This document shows positions 6,267 through 11,205 of a stretch of 12,305 nucleotides of DNA, piece by piece; the first letter of the stretch is position 1; each line of letters opens with the position of its first letter. The translations under genes were made by a program, and so were the position numbers. Source of the DNA: Candidatus Harrisonbacteria bacterium CG10_big_fil_rev_8_21_14_0_10_44_23 (GTDB lineage: Bacteria > Patescibacteriota > Minisyncoccia > UBA6257 > 1-14-0-10-44-23); assembly GCA_002773475.1 (NCBI GenBank), contig PFBB01000031.1, forward strand, positions 2,011 to 14,315, read 5' to 3'. A model generated the notes under the pieces. That model made no database searches. It saw only the letters and a list, made by a program, of their open reading frames with translations, and was not told where the DNA came from.

Positions 6267-6386
6267 ATGGCAAAACGAAGAACCGGATTGGGAAAACGCC
6301 GAAAGACCCGATCCCTAAAAACCAAAAAACGATTGGCAATAAAGCACGAAATGCTCGCCAAGCGAGCGGCCAAGAAGAGCAAATAG
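6267..6386 (+). CDS. 39-residue, highly basic small protein (unknown; possibly ribosome- or nucleic-acid-binding)
   Basis: An ATG-to-TAG frame encodes MAKRRTGLGKRRKTRSLKTK followed by KRLAIKHEMLAKRAAKKSK. It has 11 Lys and 7 Arg among 39 residues, one acidic residue (Glu28) and no aromatic or Cys residue. The N-terminal part is disordered-looking and Arg/Lys rich; residues 20-36 could form a basic helix. The composition is like very small ribosomal proteins (bL34, bTHX) or nucleic-acid-binding peptides, but I cannot match it to either. Support for a real gene: a consensus TATAAT 8 nt before the ATG, a 64-nt gap before the next gene, and a position directly after typA, whose product acts on the ribosome. 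It is short enough to be missed by automatic gene calling. An antisense 63-codon frame over the same DNA is rich in Phe/Leu, as expected for the reverse of Lys/Arg codons. Confidence 0.68.
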   Translation: MAKRRTGLGKRRKTRSLKTKKRLAIKHEMLAKRAAKKSK

Positions 6387-6435
6387 CTACATTGGCAGCG
6401 CGACGTTTTAATCCAAGCACTAACTAGGCGGCTTT

Positions 6436-6444
6436 TGCTATAAT
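6436..6444 (+). promoter_or_regulatory. Extended -10, leaderless promoter of the DedA gene
   Basis: TGC-TATAAT (6436-6444) is an extended -10 with a perfect hexamer, ending 6 nt before ATG 6451. The -35 region is poor, which an extended -10 can offset. The predicted transcript begins at or within a base or two of the start codon. Confidence 0.68.
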
Positions 6445-6450
6445 AAAAAG

Positions 6451-7104
6451 ATGCCAGCAGACCTAGTCGCCTATATTTCTCAATACGGCTACCTCACCAT
6501 ATTTGTTTTAGTTTTCCTCCAAGAAATCGGAGTTCCAAACCCAGTCCCCAACGAACTAGTCCTATTATTTTCTGGATATCTCACCTCAATCGGAGAGCTA
6601 ACCCTTTTTGGAGTTTTGACCACGGTTATCTTAGCTGATTTTATTGGAACAGCTTTATTGTATTTTGTTTTTTACAACATCGGTCACCACATATTAAAAA
6701 AAGAACGCCGATTTATTCCTAGGGAGAAAATCAATAGAGTTCTAGAAAAGTTAAAAAAGCGTGGTCAATGGGGGATTTATCTCGGCCGGCTAATTCCTTA
6801 CCTTCGGGGCTACACCTCGGTTGCCGCCGGCCTGCTGAGAATCGAGCCACAGCGATACCTAACCGCTGTGTTTCTTTCTGCGATCACCTGGAGTGGAGGA
6901 TATGCCATTGCTGGTCGTTTGCTTGGCGCACGCTACGAAAGCGTTATTCAACACGTGGGAATCGGCAACATTTTAATTGGGGCAATAATTTTATTGCTAA
7001 TAATAGTCTTTGTTATTCCTCGTATGTTTAAATTGTTAAAAAAAGAGAAGGTCATTTTAGGCTCCACTGAAGAAAGCCAAGGCGATCACAGCCAGGAAGT
7101 CTAG
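6451..7104 (+). CDS. DedA-family (VTT/SNARE-associated domain) membrane protein
   Basis: The 217-residue integral membrane protein matches the DedA superfamily. Characterised bacterial members flip phosphatidylethanolamine or undecaprenyl phosphate carriers and support membrane potential and envelope homeostasis. Visible family features: the N-terminal re-entrant segment with QEIGVPNPVPNE (Glu25, Glu35), the following helix with Asp63, and the second re-entrant segment GRLIPYLRGYTSVAAG (112-127) with the conserved Gly-Arg and Arg119. Hydrophobic segments at about 14-46, 51-77, 136-157 and 172-194 complete the fold. The C-terminal tail is charged (KKEKVILGSTEESQGDH). The length is typical. It has its own extended -10 six nt upstream, and its stop TAG abuts the -10 of the next gene. 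The lipid substrate cannot be assigned from sequence. Confidence 0.93.
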   Translation: MPADLVAYISQYGYLTIFVLVFLQEIGVPNPVPNELVLLFSGYLTSIGELTLFGVLTTVILADFIGTALLYFVFYNIGHHILKKERRFIPREKINRVLEKLKKRGQWGIYLGRLIPYLRGYTSVAAGLLRIEPQRYLTAVFLSAITWSGGYAIAGRLLGARYESVIQHVGIGNILIGAIILLLIIVFVIPRMFKLLKKEKVILGSTEESQGDHSQEV

Positions 7105-7110
7105 TATAAT
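7105..7110 (+). promoter_or_regulatory. -10 box of a leaderless promoter for the Nramp-like gene
   Basis: A perfect TATAAT begins immediately after the DedA stop codon (TAG 7102-7104) and ends 6 nt before ATG 7117. The context TCTAGTATAATA (7100-7111) is identical to 3909-3920. No recognisable -35; the spacer and -35 region would lie within the end of the DedA coding sequence. Confidence 0.62.
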
Positions 7111-7116
7111 AGTTAG

Positions 7117-8520
7117 ATGGACAAATTCCCCCCACTAGAAAATCGCGAGCTCCCCGCTCCTCCCCACTGGCGCAAAGCCCTTGGCGTTGGGATTGTAGTA
7201 ATGGGCCTAGCTATCGGCACTGGTGAGCTAATTCTCTGGCCGCACCTTATAACCAAATATGGCGTTGGCCTACTCTGGCTCGCCATGTTGGGAATCGTGT
7301 TCCAATATTTTCTCAATCAAGAAGTCGCTAGACACTCACTTGCCACCGGAGAGGGTTTTTTCACTACCTCTGCTCGAGTAATCACTTGGTCAGCCCCATT
7401 CTGGCTTTTAGCCGCCCTTCTACTATATATATGGCCGGGCTGGGCCAGCGCAATTGGCACAATCCTAGCGGAGATAATCGGATTTGGCGGGCACTTGATG
7501 TGGTCTTGGATAACTCTTGGACTCGTCCTCGTTTTAACCTTTAGCGGGAAGATAGCCTATGAGGTTCTAGAAAAGACTTTAAAAATTATTGTTCCAGCAT
7601 TTTTCCTCCTCTTAGTCGTAATCAGTTTTTTCAATCTTAGTTGGCTAGAACTAAAAGAAGCAATTGCGGGTTTATTTAATTTTGGCTTTATCCCTGAGGG
7701 GATCGATATCAATAAACTTCTTGGCGCCGTAGTCTTCGCCGGAGCTGGCGGCATGCTCAACCTTTGCATTTCACTCTGGTATCGCGATAAGCAAGCCGGA
7801 ATGGGAAAGTATGCTGGGCGCATCACTAACCCAATCACCGGAAGAGAGGAGGCCGTTGCCGCAACTGGATACAAATTCGATGAAACCAACCCAGAAAACC
7901 TAAAGCGCTGGCGGGGATGGATGCGTTACGTGCGCGTAGACCAAGGAATTATATTTCTCGGTCTAGGACTTATTACTCTTTTCTTGCTTAGCGTAAACGC
8001 GCACGCTGTTTTAGCCCCGCAGGGGATCGTGCCAGACGGTTTAGATGTTGCCGTTGTGCAAGCTCAAATCTTTGGCCAACAATGGGGCCCAATCGGCTAC
8101 AACCTTTTCCTGATTATGGCCTTTCTAATGTTGTTTTCAGTTATGTGGACGGTGATTGATGCCCTCACCCGCATGGTCTCTGACATCATTCATACCAATT
8201 CTCAGGTCGGTCCTTTGCAAAAATATTTTTCTTGGGCAAGAAACGCTAGCTTAAGCAAGCTTTATTACATCATCATTACTTTAGTGGTAATTATCGGAGC
8301 TATTTTACTCCCACTAAATCAACCCTTAGCCTTATTGGTTATTTCTGGAGTACTAGGGGGCTTAACTATGGCCATCTACACCCCGTTTCTAATTTATCTA
8401 AACAACACCAAGCTCCCCAAAGCCCTTCGCCCCAGCTGGTTCACCAACATCGTGATGGTAGGCATCTCTGCCTTCTTCATCTTCTTTGCTATTCAGGTAA
8501 TTATTTCGTATCTAAATTAA
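7117..8520 (+). CDS. Atypical Nramp-superfamily transporter
   Basis: This 467-residue polytopic protein has about eleven hydrophobic segments. Its overall pattern matches the Nramp (MntH/NRAMP) superfamily of LeuT-fold cation transporters, especially the uncharacterised branch with a G-[ST]-GE-x-I-L-W-P first helix and a QYFLNQEVARHSLATGE element (about 67-83). Canonical Nramp proteins coordinate metal with DPGN in TM1 and a Met-Pro-His in TM6. Here the TM1 position reads Gly34-Thr35-Gly36-Glu37 and the TM6 region reads GAGGMLN (209-215), so the Mn/Fe site is not conserved. A soluble insert (about 225-272, containing FDETNPENLKRWRGWMRYVR) sits between helices 6 and 7. The substrate is therefore unknown. 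It heads a three-gene unit (3-nt gap, then a 4-nt overlap) and carries its own -10 directly before the ATG. Confidence 0.82.
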   Translation: MDKFPPLENRELPAPPHWRKALGVGIVVMGLAIGTGELILWPHLITKYGVGLLWLAMLGIVFQYFLNQEVARHSLATGEGFFTTSARVITWSAPFWLLAALLLYIWPGWASAIGTILAEIIGFGGHLMWSWITLGLVLVLTFSGKIAYEVLEKTLKIIVPAFFLLLVVISFFNLSWLELKEAIAGLFNFGFIPEGIDINKLLGAVVFAGAGGMLNLCISLWYRDKQAGMGKYAGRITNPITGREEAVAATGYKFDETNPENLKRWRGWMRYVRVDQGIIFLGLGLITLFLLSVNAHAVLAPQGIVPDGLDVAVVQAQIFGQQWGPIGYNLFLIMAFLMLFSVMWTVIDALTRMVSDIIHTNSQVGPLQKYFSWARNASLSKLYYIIITLVVIIGAILLPLNQPLALLVISGVLGGLTMAIYTPFLIYLNNTKLPKALRPSWFTNIVMVGISAFFIFFAIQVIISYLN

Positions 8521-8523
8521 ATT

Positions 8524-8964
8524 ATGAGGGAAATAATCGGACTATTTTTTTTAATCGCCGGTTTCATTATTGGACTAGGGGCTGTTACCGTAATTGATGT
8601 ACTCGGATTTTTAGGCCGAAAATCCGGCTATTGGACCGAAAGCACAATTCGCGCCCACAAAGTAACTAAGCCATTAATTTGGTTGGGGATCACCCTCGCG
8701 ATTATCGGTGGGCTAATTTTCTATCCAAATCAACCAATTTCTATTATTCCCGTATTTCACATTTTTATTGCCATAGCACTAATTCTGAACGGACTTTTCC
8801 TTAGTTTTTGGCTTAGCCCTCGTCTAATTGAACGCGAACGTAGGGGAGAGGCGACCAAGCTTTTGCCTAGAGACTGGCAAATAAAAATCGCCATTAGCCT
8901 TATTGTTTCTGACCTCGGCTGGTGGGGTGGGCTGCTACTATTAACTGTTTATCTATTGCGATGA
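8524..8964 (+). CDS. Four-helix membrane protein of unknown function
   Basis: I do not recognise a named family for this 146-residue protein. Hydrophobic segments lie at about 4-28, 49-67, 72-97 and 119-144. Between helices 1 and 2 is a polar stretch with GFLGRKSGYWTESTIRAHKVTK (split here as GFLGRKSGYW and TESTIRAHKVTK) that looks conserved because it is rich in specific, non-repetitive residues. Another basic loop (LSPRLIERERRGEATKLLPR) joins helices 3 and 4. The gene begins 3 nt after the Nramp-like stop and its TGA overlaps the next ATG (ATGA at 8961-8964), so translation of the three genes is probably coupled. It could be an accessory subunit of the transporter; this rests on context only. 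It is the only gene in the window that ends in TGA. Confidence 0.82.
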   Translation: MREIIGLFFLIAGFIIGLGAVTVIDVLGFLGRKSGYWTESTIRAHKVTKPLIWLGITLAIIGGLIFYPNQPISIIPVFHIFIAIALILNGLFLSFWLSPRLIERERRGEATKLLPRDWQIKIAISLIVSDLGWWGGLLLLTVYLLR

Positions 8965-9470
8965 AGAAGAAAAATATCAGAGTTAACGACAAAATGCAGA
9001 AAGGTTATCGTTATCAGCTCACAGAGCCAAGCGGTAGAAATTTTGATAAAGATTTCAAACCCACCCTCACCCCCAAGCAAATGTTAGAGCTGGGAGTTTT
9101 TGGAGGAAAGTATATGACGGATTGCAAGAAAGAGTTTCCTGCTGGTTGGTTTAAAAAAGCGAAACTATGTCCTGAGGGGCACGACCCCAAGTTAAACTTT
9201 TTTAAAGTGCCTGCCTCTCAGCCCCTTTCGGTCTGGATAAAAAAGGGATGGATTCATAAAGATGATCCTCGAGGCTGGCTTCAGTGGTATTGCCGTTACT
9301 ACCTAGGGCGAAGACATGAGGATGATAATCGTCAAATAAAGCGCTGGAAGTCTTTTATAGCCCGGCACTCTGCGCAAGTTCGTAAGGGCTGCAAAAAAGG
9401 GGACTATAGCTGTCGGCCCAAACAGCGCCAAGCACTACTGCACTGGGCCATAGACAGCAGAAAATTATAA
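8961..9470 (+). CDS. Conserved soluble protein with DPRGW/QWYCRYY/GRR signature, unknown function
   Basis: From ATG 8961 the product has 169 residues and no membrane segment. The start is chosen because it overlaps the previous stop as ATGA. An upstream ATG at 8922 lies inside the preceding gene, and Met12 (ATG 8994) is an alternative. Visible motifs: LTPKQMLELGVFGGKY (36-51), EFPAGWF (58-64), DDPRGWLQWYCRYYLGRR (101-118), RQIKRW (124-129), and CRPKQRQALLHWAIDSRK (151-168). The protein is basic and rich in Trp, Tyr and Cys (54, 70, 111, 144, 151). From memory, similar sequences occur in diverse bacteria and in fungal or plant genomes as hypothetical proteins; I know of no assigned activity. 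The dense invariant Trp/Arg/Tyr pattern suggests a binding or catalytic role. Its operon partners are a membrane transporter and a small membrane protein. Confidence 0.85.
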   Translation: MKKKNIRVNDKMQKGYRYQLTEPSGRNFDKDFKPTLTPKQMLELGVFGGKYMTDCKKEFPAGWFKKAKLCPEGHDPKLNFFKVPASQPLSVWIKKGWIHKDDPRGWLQWYCRYYLGRRHEDDNRQIKRWKSFIARHSAQVRKGCKKGDYSCRPKQRQALLHWAIDSRKL

Positions 9471-9552
9471 AAACAATATTAGGATATTTAAGATATCGGG
9501 ACGCTCGGCCAGACTTTCGCTAATCACCGACTTTCCTAGTATCTCAATATCT

Positions 9553-9558
9553 TACTAT
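9553..9558 (+). promoter_or_regulatory. Possible leaderless -10 (TACTAT) of the TspO gene
   Basis: TACTAT ends 8 nt before ATG 9567. It lies within a short run of three TATCT pentamers at 9540, 9548 and 9556 (exact 8-nt period). No convincing -35. The rest of the 96-nt spacer holds only a TAAGATAT/ATATCTTA inverted pair (9489-9496 and 9547-9554), too far apart to call a terminator. Confidence 0.4.
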
Positions 9559-9566
9559 CTCTTAAT

Positions 9567-9962
9567 ATGCAAACCTATCAAACATTTTATTCATCGATAA
9601 TAAAACCATTCTTTTCTCCTCCTAGCTGGTTGTTTGGCCTAGCGTGGAGCATTATCTACCCGCTTATTATGGCGGCGGGAATTTATTTAGTTTATTTAAC
9701 AATAAAAAAACGCCTTCCGGCATATTTCGTGGTTCTTTTTGCAATCAACATCATTGCCAACTTGCTATTCACTCCGATTCAGCTTGGACTCACCGCACTT
9801 TGGCCCGCCACAATCGACATTTTAGTTGTTTTACTCTCCTTGGCTGCAATCGAGATTAAAATTTATCGCTATTCAAAGACAATCTTCTGGCTATTTATCC
9901 CATATCTACTCTGGGGTGCTTTTGCCACCATTCTTCAGATAAGTATCACCGTTTTAAATTAG
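9567..9962 (+). CDS. tspO: TspO/MBR-family membrane protein
   Basis: The 131-residue, five-helix protein belongs to the TspO/MBR (tryptophan-rich sensory protein, peripheral benzodiazepine receptor-like) family, which binds porphyrins and related ligands and influences tetrapyrrole or stress responses in bacteria. Evidence: the FFSPPSWLFGLAWSIIYPLI segment (15-34), corresponding to the family's P-x-W-x-F-x3-W-x3-Y signature with Trp21 and Trp27, the NLLFTPIQLGL segment where many homologues have N-x-W-S-P-x-F-F-G, and the C-terminal PYLLWGAFATILQ...LN. The protein is shorter than the usual 150-160 residues and contains few Trp, missing the Trp in the N-x-W-S motif. It ends 2 nt before the stop of the convergent trmH-like gene. 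A possible -10 lies 8 nt before the ATG; no Shine-Dalgarno. Confidence 0.88.
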   Translation: MQTYQTFYSSIIKPFFSPPSWLFGLAWSIIYPLIMAAGIYLVYLTIKKRLPAYFVVLFAINIIANLLFTPIQLGLTALWPATIDILVVLLSLAAIEIKIYRYSKTIFWLFIPYLLWGAFATILQISITVLN

Positions 9963-9964
9963 CC

Positions 9965-10543
9965 CTACCTATTTCTAAAATCCTCCAGCAAGAAGGCGGC
10001 TTCTTTTTTGCTTGCACTAAATCTGGCCCCCCGCTGGCGGCGAGCCTCAAATAGGCAAATTCCTGCCGATACAGAAACGTTTAAACTCTGCACCATTCCC
10101 TGCATTGGAATATAAACCTTTTCATCCGCTAATCTTGCCGCCTCTTCGCTGATTCCTCTATGTTCATTGCCAACAACGATGGCAACCTTCTTCTTTTTGA
10201 AATTAATTTTCTTTATAGCTCCGGCATTTTCATCTAATATCGTGGCAAAAATACTAAAACCCTCAGAACGTAATTTTTCAAAGCAAGTTTTTGCCGAATC
10301 AAATATTTCGAAGTCCAACCATTTATTTGCCGAGGAGGAGGTGGCCTTTCCGATCTTTTTCGGATTATACCTCTCTTCTTTACCGAAAATAAAACACACT
10401 CTTTGAACTCCAAAGGCGTCGCAGGAGCGTAAAATTGCCGCGGCATTGTGTGGGTCGTGTATATCCTCAACAACCACCACCAGCCCTAGATCGCGGTTTT
10501 TTGCAGTATCATTAAACTTCTTTTCTCTTTCAGCGCTTAGCAT
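9965..10543 (-). CDS. trmH: SpoU/TrmH-family RNA 2'-O-methyltransferase (TrmH-like)
   Basis: The 192-residue minus-strand protein is a SPOUT-fold (trefoil-knot) methyltransferase that transfers a methyl group from SAM to ribose 2'-OH. Motif 1 is HNAAAILRSCDAFGV (32-46) with Asn33 and the catalytic Arg39; motif 2 is VVGNEHRGIS (123-132) with Glu127; motif 3 is IPMQGMVQSLNVSVSAG (145-161) with Asn155. The motif 3 wording (GMVQSLNVSVS) and the short length without an N-terminal L30e-like domain match TrmH, which makes Gm18 in the tRNA D-loop, better than RlmB-type enzymes. The start ATG (10541-10543) is preceded by a -10 TATAGT that overlaps the plus-strand promoter of the next gene. It is the only minus-strand gene here and converges on tspO with a 2-nt gap. 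The exact RNA target is inferred. Confidence 0.9.
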   Translation of the reverse strand: MLSAEREKKFNDTAKNRDLGLVVVVEDIHDPHNAAAILRSCDAFGVQRVCFIFGKEERYNPKKIGKATSSSANKWLDFEIFDSAKTCFEKLRSEGFSIFATILDENAGAIKKINFKKKKVAIVVGNEHRGISEEAARLADEKVYIPMQGMVQSLNVSVSAGICLFEARRQRGARFSASKKEAAFLLEDFRNR

Positions 10544-10565
10544 ATTAAGACTTTTCTACTATAGT
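10537..10565 (+). promoter_or_regulatory. Plus-strand promoter of the second DedA-like gene
   Basis: A -35 TTAGCA (10537-10542, 4 of 6 matches), a 17-bp spacer and a -10 TATAGT (10560-10565) precede ATG 10589, giving a leader of about 17 nt. The -35 overlaps the first codons of the divergent trmH-like gene. Confidence 0.55.
10558..10563 (-). promoter_or_regulatory. Minus-strand -10 (TATAGT) of the trmH-like gene
   Basis: The palindrome ACTATAGT (10558-10565) supplies TATAGT on both strands. On the minus strand it ends 14 nt before the trmH-like ATG, giving a leader of only about 7 nt. No good minus-strand -35. The two polymerases would compete for the same -10 DNA. Confidence 0.5.
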
Positions 10566-10588
10566 AAAGATTGGCCGAATAAGCGAAT

Positions 10589-11164
10589 ATGACATCACTT
10601 TTCCTATCAGGCTTTGCGAATTGGGGCATCTTCCGGTATGTCGCTATTTTTGTTGGCATGTCTATAGAGGGGGACGCTACTCTTTTCACAAGCGGGTTTC
10701 TCGCCGAACGCGCCTATGTCAACTTCCCAATCGCCATGGCTGTAGCGTTTCTCGGAACTGTGTGCGGCGACATGCTTTGGTTTTATATGGGAAAAAAGAT
10801 GAAGAATCGAGATGGATTTATTATGCGCAGAGTTGAGCGGCTCTCTAAACCGCTAGACAACCAATTAAAGAATTATCCTTTCTCGACCTTAATTATCTCA
10901 AAGTATTCAATCGGCATTCACCGAGCGGTGATTTTCCGATTTGCCTCAATCGGCAACTCCTTTAAGGATTTCCTCGCGAAGAATTGCCTAGCTTCCTTTC
11001 TTTGGATAATTGGAGTGGGCAGTTTGGGCTATTTATCTGGAGCCTCTTTTGATTTAATAAAAAAGTATCTTCAATTTTCTGAAATATCTCTCCTCATAGG
11101 ACTGATTGTTTTTATTGGTATTTCAAGCTGGATCGGCTATCAAAACAAGACAAAGGGGCAATAG
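10589..11164 (+). CDS. Divergent DedA-like (VTT domain) membrane protein
   Basis: The 191-residue integral membrane protein has the outline of a DedA/VTT protein: a first re-entrant region with GMSIEGDATLFTSGFLAE (23-40, acidic Glu27 and Asp29), a helix with the GD-x2-W-F-Y-x-GKK pattern (60-70, Asp61), a basic amphipathic connector (71-95), and a second re-entrant region SKYSIGIHRAVIFRFASIG (104-122), where the family usually has S-R-F-[IV]-P-G-x-R. In place of the GR and the Pro it has SK and Ser-Ile-Gly, so this is a diverged member. Two C-terminal hydrophobic segments follow (about 132-152 and 165-184). It is distinct in sequence from the DedA protein at 6451. Its own promoter diverges from the trmH-like gene, and a flavoprotein gene follows 41 nt downstream. 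Lipid transport is possible but inferred. Confidence 0.75.
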   Translation: MTSLFLSGFANWGIFRYVAIFVGMSIEGDATLFTSGFLAERAYVNFPIAMAVAFLGTVCGDMLWFYMGKKMKNRDGFIMRRVERLSKPLDNQLKNYPFSTLIISKYSIGIHRAVIFRFASIGNSFKDFLAKNCLASFLWIIGVGSLGYLSGASFDLIKKYLQFSEISLLIGLIVFIGISSWIGYQNKTKGQ

Positions 11165-11205
11165 TCCTGTAAGTCGCAGATATTGCTAGCGTCTTCTTCA
11201 ATACG

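Noticed and set aside
6191..6382. Minus-strand 63-codon frame opposite the typA end and the basic peptide
   Set aside because: Its Phe/Leu/Arg-rich product is the expected reverse complement of Lys/Arg-rich sequence, and no promoter is seen.
6768..7031. Alternative plus-strand frame within the DedA gene
   Set aside because: The DedA frame carries the family motifs and membrane segments; this frame has none.
8922..8960. Longer N-terminus for the DPRGW protein
   Set aside because: It lies inside the end of the preceding membrane gene, while ATG 8961 forms a classic ATGA overlap.
8524..8964. Recoded TGA (glycine code 25) reading through 8962
   Set aside because: The continuing frame soon hits another stop, TGA is absent inside all genes, and the next gene starts at the overlap.
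10167..10473. Plus-strand frame (10167-10406) and another minus-strand frame (10234-10473) within the trmH-like gene
   Set aside because: The SpoU motifs in the main frame are complete, so these are shadows.
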